Positions 8,197 to 16,798 of a DNA stretch of 29,941 nt are shown here, one piece after another. The translations under genes were made by a program, and so were the position numbers. This stretch comes from an uncultured Spongiibacteraceae bacterium (GTDB taxonomy: Bacteria > Pseudomonadota > Gammaproteobacteria > Pseudomonadales > CAMLJR01): the NCBI GenBank assembly GCA_946480345.1, contig CAMLJR010000014.1, positions 1 to 29,941 on the forward strand, given 5' to 3'. The notes beneath the pieces were generated by a model, which did not search any database, was not told the origin of the DNA, and was given only the letters and a program-made list of their open reading frames with translations. Numbering within the stretch: the stretch's first letter is position 1; every line of letters starts with the position of its first letter.

Positions 8197-9273
8197 ATGG
8201 CGCAAAACCCCTCACAGCCTTTAAAAATTATCCAGATGAAGAAATCAACCAGACGCGGCCGCAGCCAAATGACCATGCATGAAGCGGCCAAGCTGATCGG
8301 CGTCTCGCCGATGACGGTATCGCGCGTGCTGAACGCGGACCCCAAGGTAAAAAATGAAACGCGGGCGCGGGTGGAAAAAGCGATCCGGCAAATCGGCTAT
8401 GCACCCGATCCGGCGGCGCGGCGCTTGGCGGGCGCTAAAACAATGCGTATTGGATTGATATACAACAATCCGAGCGTCGCCTATCTGAATGAATTTCTGC
8501 TTGGAATTCTCGATGTCAGCGATCAAATCGGCAGCCAGATCGTGCTCGAAAAATGCGGTACGCGCGATGTGCGCCCCAGTATCGAAAAAATTCTCGCCGA
8601 CGGTCTCGACGGCGTCATGCTGTTGCCGCCGTTATCGTGTTCGCAGCCGGTGATCGAATTACTGCGCGCCGCCAATATTCCCTTTGTCTCGCTAGCCGGT
8701 GCGCCGGCGGACAATAGTGGACTCTCGATTGAAATCGATAATTTTGAAGCGGCGCGAGCGATGACCGATTACCTGATTTCGCTCGGGCACCGCGACATTG
8801 CCTTCATTCGCGGCGCAGCGAATCAGCTGGCGAGTACTCAACGTCAAGCCGGCTATATCGCCGCGCTTGAGAATGCCGATATCGCGGTTCGCACCGATCG
8901 GATCAAACCCGGCAACTTCACTTATAAATCCGGCTTGCTTGCTGCGCAGGAATTATTGGCGACAGCGGATCGGCCCTCGGCGATCTTCGCCAGCAACGAC
9001 GATATGGCGGCAGCGACAATCGCGACCGCGCATCGTTTGCATCTCGATGTGCCGAGCGATCTCGCGGTGGCCGGTTTCGACGATACGCTGCTCGCAACAA
9101 CGATCTGGCCACCGCTGACAACGGTAAAACAACCTATCGCAGTGATGGCAAAGAAAGCGGCGGCGCTTTTAATTAAAGAAATCGGTCTGCGCGCCAGCGG
9201 TAAAACATCGGAACCCATTCGACAGATAATGAAATTCTCGCTCATTAAACGAGAGTCATCCGCCGCGAAATAA
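8197..9273 (+). CDS. LacI-family transcriptional regulator, probably of xylBA
   Basis: The 358-residue protein has a LacI-type helix-turn-helix at about residues 26-48 (TMHEAAKLIGVSPMTVSRVLN) with the hinge region GYAPDPAARRLAG. A periplasmic-binding-protein-like effector domain follows: MRIGLIYNNPS, DGVMLLPPLS, HRDIAFIRGAA, AIFASNDDMAAATIATAHRL, DLAVAGFDDT and TTVKQPI. The start is uncertain: ATG at 8197 gives 13 extra residues, while ATG at 8236 (MKKSTRRGR) is closer to the usual length, and neither has a convincing ribosome binding site. It is divergent from xylBA across a perfect palindromic operator, so it is very probably the xylose (or xylose-derivative) responsive repressor and may regulate itself. 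E. coli XylR is of the AraC family and is unrelated. Confidence 0.9.
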   Translation: MAQNPSQPLKIIQMKKSTRRGRSQMTMHEAAKLIGVSPMTVSRVLNADPKVKNETRARVEKAIRQIGYAPDPAARRLAGAKTMRIGLIYNNPSVAYLNEFLLGILDVSDQIGSQIVLEKCGTRDVRPSIEKILADGLDGVMLLPPLSCSQPVIELLRAANIPFVSLAGAPADNSGLSIEIDNFEAARAMTDYLISLGHRDIAFIRGAANQLASTQRQAGYIAALENADIAVRTDRIKPGNFTYKSGLLAAQELLATADRPSAIFASNDDMAAATIATAHRLHLDVPSDLAVAGFDDTLLATTIWPPLTTVKQPIAVMAKKAAALLIKEIGLRASGKTSEPIRQIMKFSLIKRESSAAK

Positions 9274-9291
9274 AAACGCTGGAACTCGCGC

Positions 9292-11328
9292 TTATTTGAG
9301 AACGCTACTTTGCTGCGCTTGTTCAATCAGCTTTTCGGCATCGTCGGGTAACAGCCATCCATCGCTGACTTGTTGAGCCACCGCCGCCTTAACGCGCGCG
9401 ACGAAACCGTCGTGATTTTGATACCGCTCTTCGAGAGAAAGCCGAGGGTCACCGCTCGCTTCGCGCTCCGCTGCCGTTTTCGCGAAAGGAATAAATCCGC
9501 CAAAAAATCCGCAGCCCGCATTTTTTCCATAGCCTTGTGTCACCACATTCCAGCCGGTATACGTGCCGAGCGGAACGAGTAGCTGCACCGAAGGAACTCC
9601 CGATGTTTCGTTGCCGTCCACGTTCACTCGCGGCACTCGCGAAGGCAGCACCCGTTTGATTTTCGGCGGCTGAATTGTTGCGATCCCGCTGACATTCTCG
9701 GCATCGAAAGTTGCACCAAAATCGTATTCGAGCAGCGGATTGATTTTGCCGTCGGGTGTCGGCGCACCGGGAATCGAGGGCCAGCCCATTGCCGCCGCAG
9801 TCGGCTCCACCAGATCGCCATTCGCCAACGTTGGATAGCGGCTCGCGGGCGGCAATTTATTTTCTTTTACCCATGCGACCAATGCTTTCTGCGCAACACG
9901 TAATGCCTGATTTGATGGGTTCGGATTGCCCGGTAAGCCGCATACCGATCCGCCCGTCGGTTCGCCGGCTGGATAAAAACCCGAGCGATGGGAGCCGCCA
10001 TGCGTCACGCTCGGAAAATAATAGCGGCGTACGTTTTCGGGCAGCGGCAGATCGCGTTTGGCATCGGTACCGATCAGATTCGGCGACATCCGCAAACCCC
10101 AGAATTCAGCCGAGCCAAATGTTTCGATGATTTTCGGACAGGTATTACTCGTGCTGCAGCGCGCGAGCAAACTGGTGTAACCACGACCGCGCGTTTTGTC
10201 TTCGTAGGACGTCCACCACACTGCGCCGTCGCTGCCCGGATCAAACAGATTTGCCGCACCGCCGGGCACGCCGAAACGCAAATTCAACGGCACCTGACGG
10301 GCTGCAATATTGGAATTAATTCCGTCGAATACGATCCGGTTCGCTTCGTCCTGATTAAACCCCAGGTGTACGAAACTGCGCAGAAAATTGCCCGATTGCG
10401 ATGTGCCGCTCGCAACGACCCATTGCACTTTTCCAGCTACGGGGTTTGGCGTTTCGCTTTCATCCTTTTCATCGTTACGCAGAAACGCAATCAAATCGCG
10501 TGTCGCCGCGAAACCGATACCGAGCACTTGCGGGTCCTTTCCCTGGTACACCAGCGTGTACGCCAGCTCGGGATTGAATCCGTTGCGCAAACATAATTTG
10601 GTGGCGTCGGGCGTGCCGGGAAATGGCGTTTTTTCGCAATCCGCGAACGACCAATCGCCCGCTGCAATTTTTTGCAAAGGTTGATCATCGGCGGTTTGCC
10701 AATACAAATGGGCAAGTTTGGTATCGAGCGAAACCGGCGACGGCCGCGCCACGCCTTGACCGAGGCCGCTCCTGATCGAAACGCTTTTTTTATCGGGCTC
10801 GGTACTCGCGAAATGGACGAGCACGGGGCCGATAATGGATTTGCCGTTCGCGCCAATTGCGGTCGGAACGCTCGCCGTTTGCAGCGATTTACTCGGCCTG
10901 ATATCACCCTGCCAGCCGCTGACTACACGGATGTGCCCATCTTCATCGACAGCAGCGAAACCATTGCCGCGATTGGGCACATCGTAATAAAGCACGCCAC
11001 TTGCCTTACTCGTATCGATCGGCTGCGCCAATTCAAAGGTCGCCGAATATTCGACACGACCGCGCTCGTTGCGCGGCGCGAATTGCAAATCGGTGATGAT
11101 CTTGTTGTGCGGATCCGACGGATCAAGTTCGCCATAAAACTGTCCTCGCAGAATTTCGTATGCGAGACCGCCGGGTTTTTTCGCCTCTTTATTAACCGTC
11201 GACTCCACCGTTAATTTCACCAGATGCGCAGAGGCGTCCGAACCCACCGTCGCCAACGCAATGAACATCGCTGCCGAATAACCTTTGCGGAAAAAAGAAT
11301 GGCGGGGAATACGATGACTATTGTTCAT
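9292..11328 (-). CDS. Secreted alpha/beta hydrolase domain protein (PF20091-like)
   Basis: The 678-residue protein has a signal peptide (basic start, then AAMFIALATVGSDASA, cleavage near residue 34), so it acts outside the cytoplasm. It resembles the family known only as 'alpha/beta hydrolase domain-containing protein' (Abhydrolase_10): an N-terminal beta-rich region (VEYSATFELAQP, VLYYDVPNRGNG), then WVVASGTSQSGNFLRSF, whose Ser310 is the likely nucleophile. TVTHGGSH-like segment FPSVTHGGSHR near the middle may hold a catalytic His. Several cysteines (CEKTPF, KLCLRNG, CSTSNTC, GSVCGLPG) could form disulfides. The ATG at 11328 has AAGGA about seven bases upstream. It follows the PqqU-like receptor by 79 bases on the same strand. 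The substrate (ester or lactone) is unknown. Confidence 0.8.
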   Translation of the reverse strand: MNNSHRIPRHSFFRKGYSAAMFIALATVGSDASAHLVKLTVESTVNKEAKKPGGLAYEILRGQFYGELDPSDPHNKIITDLQFAPRNERGRVEYSATFELAQPIDTSKASGVLYYDVPNRGNGFAAVDEDGHIRVVSGWQGDIRPSKSLQTASVPTAIGANGKSIIGPVLVHFASTEPDKKSVSIRSGLGQGVARPSPVSLDTKLAHLYWQTADDQPLQKIAAGDWSFADCEKTPFPGTPDATKLCLRNGFNPELAYTLVYQGKDPQVLGIGFAATRDLIAFLRNDEKDESETPNPVAGKVQWVVASGTSQSGNFLRSFVHLGFNQDEANRIVFDGINSNIAARQVPLNLRFGVPGGAANLFDPGSDGAVWWTSYEDKTRGRGYTSLLARCSTSNTCPKIIETFGSAEFWGLRMSPNLIGTDAKRDLPLPENVRRYYFPSVTHGGSHRSGFYPAGEPTGGSVCGLPGNPNPSNQALRVAQKALVAWVKENKLPPASRYPTLANGDLVEPTAAAMGWPSIPGAPTPDGKINPLLEYDFGATFDAENVSGIATIQPPKIKRVLPSRVPRVNVDGNETSGVPSVQLLVPLGTYTGWNVVTQGYGKNAGCGFFGGFIPFAKTAAEREASGDPRLSLEERYQNHDGFVARVKAAVAQQVSDGWLLPDDAEKLIEQAQQSSVLK

Positions 11329-11407
11329 TATTTTTCCTTCGCATTAATCGCTGCAGTTCACTGCGGCCGAGACAAAATTTTAAATAGCGCGACGGCCAAA
11401 TTGCCGC

Positions 11408-13540
11408 TTATAGACGGCCGTTGACACCAACACCGATGAACAGCGAGCGGCCCGGCGCCGGTTCGAAAAATCGCGCGTTGCTTTCGTTGACGATGACCGA
11501 GCCAATGTAATCGCGGTCGGTTAAATTATCGATGCGTACGAATTGATTAAATTTCCACTGCCCAAGCGTCTGTACAAAACCCGCGCGCCAGTTTGTCACC
11601 GTGTAACTTGCGGTTGCGTCGCTATTCGCATCGTTGACGTAGAGTTTCGATTCGCGGCGCAGTTCGAGCGCCGTATCGAAACCGCTGCGCGCATGCCGCC
11701 ATGATAATTCGCCGAACACGACGTTCGACGGCACGCCCGGAATGTATTTACCTGCATCGATAATTTGCGGCGTCGTGCAGGGCGATCCGGCACAGGAGTT
11801 GAAATCGTCGGCATATTGGGCACGCAGCCATGTATACGCAAACGCAGCACCGATGCCGTTGCTCCAGCGATTTTCAAAACTCAGCTCGGCGCCATCGCGT
11901 TGCGTCTTGCCGGCGTTCTGATACACCGAGCGACCGGCGCTGTTGGCAGCAACGGTCAGCTCATCATGCGTCGTGATATGGAACAGCGCGAAATTCATAT
12001 TGCCGATCGAGTCGAGTCGCATTTTTGCGCCCAGCTCATAATGCTCGCTTCGGCTCGGATCCAACGCCAGATTCAGGCCGGTGCTGTTACCGCTGGTACT
12101 GCGATAAGCCAGCTCATTGACCGTTGGGGTTTCGAAGCCGGTTCCGTACGATGCATACAAATTCGTCGCATCGCTCACATGCCAAATGACGCCTAACACT
12201 GGCGTCGTGGCGCGATACATCACCGTACCACTATCGTCGCCGTTACCCGCGCCGATGTAGTGATCGTTCGATTTAATCCGCACCGTGCTATTACGAATAC
12301 CCGCGTTGATGGACAACCTCGCTAGCGGTTGCCATTGCCACTGCACGTAGTTATCAATGTTATAAACGCGATTCGACTCATCGCGCCGCAAATCGCCCTT
12401 GATGCCCAGTGTGGAGCCGACAAAATTGCGATAGCCGCGTCGGTCTTCATCGAGAGTGTCGAAACTGATGCCGCCGGTGAGCTGCCACGGCGCGCCAAAC
12501 AATGCATCGCCGCGATGCGTCCAATGAAGATCGCTGCCCCAATAGTCCCGCGCTAAATCGATAACGCCGCCGGCGCTGGTAGGAGCAATTTGTGCAGCGG
12601 TGGGAATCGATTGATATTGCACGGTGCTGCGGCGGCCGCGATACAGCATCACGCTGAAATCGTCATCGGCGCTGATTGCGCGCCGGTAACTCAAACCGAG
12701 CTGCTGCTGACGCACGGATTTGCGGGTATCGAACAGCTCCGCATTGGTGCCAGCCTGCTCGGCATCGGATTCGAATTGCGCTCGCGTCAGGCCGAGCGGA
12801 TCTTGCGCCTGCGGCATATCGAGCGCGTTTACGATAATTTTTAGCGACGATTGATCGTCGAGCGCAACATTCAGTTTGCTATTCAGATTCGTGCGTCGCA
12901 CTGCGCTGTGCTCGCGATAACCGTCGCTGCGAAAATTGGCCAGGTCGAACAAATAATCGTAGCCGGGCTGCGCTCCCGACAATTTTATTGCTTCGCGTTG
13001 CGTGCCGTCCTCGCCAACGCCGCCATCAATTCCGATGTAAGAGCCTGCGCGCGGAGTTTCGCTGAAAACCGCAATGACGCCACCCGAAGAGTTGCCGTAT
13101 AACGCGGAGAACGGGCCGCGCAACACTTCGATATGATCCGCCGAGCCAAGATCGATATGTGATAACTGCCCCTGACCATCGGGCATTGTCGCGGGAATGT
13201 CATCGACATAAATACGCACGCCTCGCACACCGAACGTGGAACGCGCACCGAAGCCCCGAATCGAAATTTGCAGATCCTGTGCGTAGTTCTGTCGGTTATG
13301 CGCAACGATTCCCGGCACACGAATCAGCGATTCCGATAAGTTGATTTTTTGCTGGCCGTTTTGGATGGCGTCGGCATCAATGCGATCGACCGCCATTGGC
13401 AGATCCATGACAGCCGTTTCGCTGCGCGTCGCGGTAATCACGTATTCGCTGAAGCGACTCGGCGTTTCGGCAATCTGAGCCTGTGTGTATGGCGTGCATG
13501 TCGAGATGAACGCCGCAGCGAATATTCGTTTTATCGGCAT
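11408..13540 (-). CDS. pqqU: TonB-dependent receptor, PqqU (YncD)-like
   Basis: This is a 710-residue outer-membrane receptor. The ATG at 13540 starts a signal peptide (MPIKRIFAAAFISTCTPYTQA), two bases after the ldhA stop; an earlier ATG at 13585 lies inside ldhA. Long stretches match E. coli YncD, recently named PqqU for pyrroloquinoline quinone uptake, as I recall that sequence: INLSESL, VPGI, NRQNYAQDLQISIRGFG, DIPATMPDGQGQ, VLRGPFSALYGNSSGGV, YQSIP with SAGGVIDL, SNDHYIGAGNGDDSG, GTGFETPTVNELAYR, QNAGKTQRDGAEL, and the C-terminal DYIGSVIVNESNARFFEPAPGR. The match spans plug and barrel, which favours the same ligand, although this is judged from memory. It lies between ldhA and a secreted hydrolase gene, probably in one transcript. 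Confidence 0.85.
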   Translation of the reverse strand: MPIKRIFAAAFISTCTPYTQAQIAETPSRFSEYVITATRSETAVMDLPMAVDRIDADAIQNGQQKINLSESLIRVPGIVAHNRQNYAQDLQISIRGFGARSTFGVRGVRIYVDDIPATMPDGQGQLSHIDLGSADHIEVLRGPFSALYGNSSGGVIAVFSETPRAGSYIGIDGGVGEDGTQREAIKLSGAQPGYDYLFDLANFRSDGYREHSAVRRTNLNSKLNVALDDQSSLKIIVNALDMPQAQDPLGLTRAQFESDAEQAGTNAELFDTRKSVRQQQLGLSYRRAISADDDFSVMLYRGRRSTVQYQSIPTAAQIAPTSAGGVIDLARDYWGSDLHWTHRGDALFGAPWQLTGGISFDTLDEDRRGYRNFVGSTLGIKGDLRRDESNRVYNIDNYVQWQWQPLARLSINAGIRNSTVRIKSNDHYIGAGNGDDSGTVMYRATTPVLGVIWHVSDATNLYASYGTGFETPTVNELAYRSTSGNSTGLNLALDPSRSEHYELGAKMRLDSIGNMNFALFHITTHDELTVAANSAGRSVYQNAGKTQRDGAELSFENRWSNGIGAAFAYTWLRAQYADDFNSCAGSPCTTPQIIDAGKYIPGVPSNVVFGELSWRHARSGFDTALELRRESKLYVNDANSDATASYTVTNWRAGFVQTLGQWKFNQFVRIDNLTDRDYIGSVIVNESNARFFEPAPGRSLFIGVGVNGRL

Positions 13541-13542
13541 CG

Positions 13543-14580
13543 CTATTTTGCGCGCACCAGATTCAACGTCACCGTATTTGCGCACGCTTGTCCGCTGACT
13601 ACCGAATCAATATTCGACAGTGTTGTTTCGGCGATAGCTGACAGGGCTTCCTGCGTGAAGAACGCCTGATGACCGGTGACAACCACATTAGGAAAGGTGA
13701 GCAGGCGCTGAAAAATATCGTCGTCGACAATACGATCCGACAAATCGGCGAAGAACAGATCGCCCTCCTGCTCATAGACATCGAGGCCAAGCGCACCCAG
13801 TTGACGTGATTTCAATGCGCCGATCACCGCGGCGGTGTCGAGCAATCCGCCGCGACTGGTGTTGATCAACATCGCACCGCGTTTCATCAGGCCGAGCGTA
13901 CGGGCATTGATCAAATAATGCGTTCCCGGCGTCAGCGGACAATGCAGCGACACGATGTCGGCACTGGTCAGCAGGGATTCCAGTTCCGTGTATTCCACCC
14001 CCGCCGCCATCAATTCCGGATCCTGAAACAGCGGATCGTACGCACGTACTCTACAACCGAAACCCAGCATGATTTTCGCGAACGCCTTGCCGATTCGCCC
14101 AGTGCCGACGACGCCGACCGTTTTACCGTGAATGTCGAAACCTTCGAGACCATCCAGCAAAAAATTATCGTCGCGGACGCGTGCATATGCGCGATGGAAT
14201 TTTCGATTGAGCGTCAGGATCAATCCGATCGCATGTTCCGCTACCGCAAAAGGCGAATAAGCGGGAACGCGTACCACCGTCAAACCCGCTGCCGAAGTCG
14301 CGGCGAGGTCAACCTGATTGAAGCCGGCGCAACGTAATGCGATGAGTCGCGTACCTCCGGCAACTAGCGTCGAGGCAATATCTGCGTCGATCACATCGTT
14401 GACGAAGGTGCAGACGACATCGTAGCCATGCGCTAACGGTGCCGTGACGGGCGTCAGCCGGCCATCGAAAAATTCGAGCGCGTAATGGCGTTGCGCGTTT
14501 GCCGAGACGAAATGGGATTTATCGTAACTGCGGGCGCTGAAAAAAAAGATTTTCAATGCGCCGCCGGGATGATCGGTCAT
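13543..14580 (-). CDS. ldhA: D-lactate dehydrogenase (NAD-dependent, fermentative type)
   Basis: The 345-residue enzyme reduces pyruvate to D-lactate with NADH. It closely follows E. coli LdhA: EFFDGRLTP, CTFVNDVIDAD, ALRCAGFNQVDL, VVRVPAYSPFAVAEHAIGL, LNRKFHRAYARVRDDNF, the nucleotide loop VGTGRIGKAF (Gly159, Gly161, Gly164), NTSRGGLLD with catalytic Arg243, LDVYEQEGDLFF with Glu272, and VVTGHQAFFT with catalytic His304. The ATG at 14580 has GAGG about six bases upstream. The pqqU ATG follows two bases after its stop, which suggests a shared transcript. Another 2-hydroxyacid specificity is possible but the DLFF and CAGFN segments favour D-lactate. Confidence 0.93.
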   Translation of the reverse strand: MTDHPGGALKIFFFSARSYDKSHFVSANAQRHYALEFFDGRLTPVTAPLAHGYDVVCTFVNDVIDADIASTLVAGGTRLIALRCAGFNQVDLAATSAAGLTVVRVPAYSPFAVAEHAIGLILTLNRKFHRAYARVRDDNFLLDGLEGFDIHGKTVGVVGTGRIGKAFAKIMLGFGCRVRAYDPLFQDPELMAAGVEYTELESLLTSADIVSLHCPLTPGTHYLINARTLGLMKRGAMLINTSRGGLLDTAAVIGALKSRQLGALGLDVYEQEGDLFFADLSDRIVDDDIFQRLLTFPNVVVTGHQAFFTQEALSAIAETTLSNIDSVVSGQACANTVTLNLVRAK

Positions 14581-14715
14581 GACTGCCTCGTGCCGGGAGC
14601 TTTACGCTGCCACTCTTGATTCCGCCGCCACTAAAGCAGCGCAATCAAAGAGTAACGCGGCAATCGATAAATTTCGAATTACAACGCAGTAATTACCGCT
14701 CAGTGTCCGAAACGT

Positions 14716-15285
14716 TTATTGCCCCGAATGTTTACTGCCAAGTAAATCGTGGGCGGCTTTTTGATGCTCTTTCAGGATAGGTAACGTTTTTGCTGCAAAT
14801 TGCTGCAGCATTGGATCGAGGTTTTTGTCTTCCGCAGCCGCGCTGAAAAGATTCACTGCGTCGTTGTGGTCTTCCTGCATCTGCCTGGTGTATTCCTTAT
14901 CGAACTCGCTTCCCGATGCATTACTTAATTTTTCATACGCTCGCCGGTGTGCGTCATCGAGTTCGACGGGCACTTCGAAGCTTTTGCTTTTAGCGATGGA
15001 TTGAAGCTCTTTGGTTGCCGCAGTGTGATCTTTAAGCATCCGTTGCGCGAAGCTTTGGATTGTCGGGTTGCCGTTTTTGCGCAGCACGAGATTCGATAAT
15101 TCAATTTCCGCCAGATTGCTCAACGCAGCTTTTTTAACGAACGTCTCGTTGGTTAGCATCATTTTCGCGATGCCCTGCTGAGCAGCCTGCCGAATGGGCT
15201 CCTCCTGACGCTGACCGGTGTTAACTTGCGCCAACGTCAGCGACGAAATAGATATGAGTAGTGCAGGAACGATGAGCTTGTGCAT
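14716..15285 (-). CDS. DUF4142 family exported protein
   Basis: The 189-residue protein begins with a signal peptide (MHKLIVPALLISISSLTLAQ) and continues with a helical region typical of DUF4142 (PF13628): FVKKAALSNLAEIELSNLVLRK, NPTIQSFAQRMLKDHTAATKELQSIA, and EFDKEYTRQMQEDHNDAVNLFSAAAE. Members are predicted ferritin-like helical bundles in the periplasm, and their function is not established. I chose the ATG at 15285 because AGGAGG lies about six bases upstream and the signal peptide starts there; an upstream ATG at 15354 adds 23 unlikely residues. It is divergent from the riboswitch-alx operon. A 135-base gap separates it from ldhA downstream, with an imperfect inverted repeat near 14611-14660. 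Confidence 0.85.
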   Translation of the reverse strand: MHKLIVPALLISISSLTLAQVNTGQRQEEPIRQAAQQGIAKMMLTNETFVKKAALSNLAEIELSNLVLRKNGNPTIQSFAQRMLKDHTAATKELQSIAKSKSFEVPVELDDAHRRAYEKLSNASGSEFDKEYTRQMQEDHNDAVNLFSAAAEDKNLDPMLQQFAAKTLPILKEHQKAAHDLLGSKHSGQ

Positions 15286-15477
15286 GACAGCCTCCTGTCC
15301 AGTGAGATTCGCCCTTATAAGTGCAACTCCTATGCCTGCAGCTTCGCGCTGCATTTACCCGCAATGTGCAGGCGATCCGGCGCATTTCGATGAAACTTTT
15401 ACAGCACGCTTATAGGATTTCCACGGACCCGCACCAACAAAAGCGTCGACCGATCAAGCGAGCGAGGGTTTGATGCG
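15286..15477. other. Intergenic region, divergent promoters expected
   Basis: This is the non-coding part between the DUF4142 gene and the alx leader. Apart from the AGGAGG at about 15291-15296 that serves DUF4142, I see only short imperfect repeats: AGCGTC near 15442 facing GACGCT near 15480, and repeated GCGAGCGAG. No ORF with credible coding character was found. Confidence 0.4.
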
Positions 15478-15506
15478 TTGACGCTGCGAGCGAGTTTCGA
15501 TAACGT
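15478..15506 (+). promoter_or_regulatory. Candidate sigma-70 promoter of the alx operon
   Basis: TTGACG at 15478-15483 and TAACGT at 15501-15506 are separated by exactly 17 bases. Transcription would start near 15513, right where the 5' strand of the riboswitch P1 stem begins. The -10 box is only a 4 of 6 match, so this rests mainly on spacing and position. Confidence 0.5.
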
Positions 15507-15510
15507 TGCG

Positions 15511-15663
15511 TCCATCAAGGGGAGTAGCTCTACGTTGGTACATCGTCAGTACGGTTGAGTTTGCGCAAGCACAGTTCGCCCGGTGTACCAGGCAAGTCCA
15601 AATGTGTCGGAGTGCTCCGCACCTTACGGACAATTGCGAGCAAGACCTTGCCGAAGGGCAAGG
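15511..15663 (+). ncRNA. yybP-ykoY manganese riboswitch
   Basis: The leader of alx carries the two signature segments of the yybP-ykoY (Mn2+-sensing) aptamer: GGGGAGTAG at 15519-15527 and GCAAGACCTTGCC at 15640-15652. Between them are segments that can form the internal stems. P1 is formed by CAAGG (15516-15520) with CCTTG (15646-15650). The same CCTTGCC can instead pair with GGCAAGG at 15657-15663, which is followed by TTTTT; so Mn2+-stabilised P1 should block a terminator and turn expression on. The downstream gene is alx, the known partner of this riboswitch in E. coli. Boundaries are approximate because P2-P4 were not folded computationally. Confidence 0.92.
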
Positions 15664-15669
15664 CTTTTT
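15646..15669 (+). terminator. Riboswitch-controlled terminator hairpin
   Basis: CCTTGCC (15646-15652), loop GAAG and GGCAAGG (15657-15663) form a 7-bp stem followed by C and five T residues. Its 5' arm is also the 3' strand of riboswitch P1, so the hairpin and the ligand-bound aptamer exclude each other. The short T-run makes it a moderate terminator; it could also act as an anti-P1 switch. Confidence 0.7.
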
Positions 15670-15693
15670 CGCGACCTCCACAAAGCGAAATCT

Positions 15694-15732
15694 AAAAACG
15701 GCCTGCGTCCTTCGGACCAGGCCGTTTTTTTT
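15694..15732 (+). terminator. Second strong intrinsic terminator before alx
   Basis: AAAAACGGCCTG (15694-15705) pairs with CAGGCCGTTTTT (15718-15729), extended by GTCC/GGAC around a TTC loop, and is followed by eight T residues (15725-15732). It lies between the aptamer and the alx ribosome binding site, ending ten bases before GGAG. All alx transcripts from the upstream promoter must read through it. No obvious antiterminator partner was found. Confidence 0.85.
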
Positions 15733-15752
15733 GCTCGTTGTCGGAGATGTTC

Positions 15753-16727
15753 ATGGAGTCCTACGCACATTTCGGTTCGGTTGGCGATCTCTGGCTATGG
15801 CTGGGCTTCTTCGCCATCGTCATCGCCTTGCTCGTGGTTGATCTATTCGTGTTGCACGGCGGCCGCGAGCACCGTGTATCCATCAAAGAAGCGGCTGTAT
15901 GGTCCGGCGTATGGATCACGGTCGCGCTGATATTCAATGCCGCGCTGTGGTGGTATCTCGACGGAAAATTCGGCCGCGAAATCGCCGACGAACGTGCGCT
16001 CGAATTTCTCACCGGCTATCTGATCGAGAAATCGCTCGCGGTCGATAATATTTTCGTCTGGCTGATGATCTTTTCGTATTTCGCCGTGCCGCCCGAATTG
16101 CAGAGGCGCGTGCTGATATTCGGCGTCGTCGGCGCCATCGTCATGCGCGCCGGCATGATCTTTCTCGGCAGCTGGCTGATCACGCATTTTCACTGGATTC
16201 TATATGTATTTGGCGCATTCCTGATTTTCACCGGCATCAAGATGCTGTGGATGTCCGAGCATAAGCCCGATCTCGAAACGAATCCGTTCGTGCGCTGGAT
16301 TCGCAATCACTATCCGATCACCGAACGGCTCGAGCACGAGCATTTCTTCGTCATGCGCAATGGCGTGCGTTATGCGACTCCGCTGCTGCTGGTGCTGGTA
16401 CTGGTCGAATTCACCGATGTGATTTTTGCGGTCGACAGCATTCCGGCGATTTTCGCGGTGACGAACGATCCGTTCATCGTGCTGACTTCAAACATCTTTG
16501 CAATCATGGGGCTGCGCGCGATGTACTTCCTGCTCGCGAATTTCGCCGATCGCTTCCCGTTGCTCAAATACGGTCTCGCGATCATTCTGCTGCTGATCGG
16601 CACCAAGATGCTGCTGATCGACATTTACAAGATTCCAATTCTCTGGTCGCTTGGCGCAGTGGCTTTCATTCTGGCGATTTCGGTGATTGCGAGCATGGCA
16701 GTGACGCGCTCGAAGAGTCGGGCGTGA
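15753..16727 (+). CDS. alx: TerC/Alx family inner-membrane protein, probable Mn2+ exporter
   Basis: The 324-residue polytopic membrane protein has about nine hydrophobic segments. It closely resembles E. coli Alx, for which Mn2+ export is proposed. The family signatures are present: [26 protein letters not shown] (about 85-110, with Glu92, Asp98 and Asn99), [52 protein letters not shown] (Asp222, Asp228) and [14 protein letters not shown], followed by LKYGLAIIL. The ATG at 15753 is chosen because GGAG lies six bases upstream; TTG at 15738 and ATG at 15747 are less well placed. It lies behind a yybP-ykoY riboswitch and two terminators, which fits Mn-induced expression. It may head a transcript that includes the zinc ribbon gene and htpX. 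Confidence 0.94.
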   Translation: MESYAHFGSVGDLWLWLGFFAIVIALLVVDLFVLHGGREHRVSIKEAAVWSGVWITVALIFNAALWWYLDGKFGREIADERALEFLTGYLIEKSLAVDNIFVWLMIFSYFAVPPELQRRVLIFGVVGAIVMRAGMIFLGSWLITHFHWILYVFGAFLIFTGIKMLWMSEHKPDLETNPFVRWIRNHYPITERLEHEHFFVMRNGVRYATPLLLVLVLVEFTDVIFAVDSIPAIFAVTNDPFIVLTSNIFAIMGLRAMYFLLANFADRFPLLKYGLAIILLLIGTKMLLIDIYKIPILWSLGAVAFILAISVIASMAVTRSKSRA

Positions 16728-16798
16728 CTCGCTCAACCGATTACGTATGGAAAACAAATTGTCGAGAAATATCCATTGAGAAACAGGAGGATGCACCC

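Noticed and set aside
9988..10596. 202-codon plus-strand ORF inside the hydrolase gene
   Set aside because: It is a shadow frame of the GC-biased minus-strand gene, with Arg/Ala-rich unstructured translation. The same applies to 10672-11214.
16724..16798. Longer zinc ribbon protein starting at the alx stop
   Set aside because: The extra residues have no conserved look, and CAGGAGG clearly serves the ATG at 16799.
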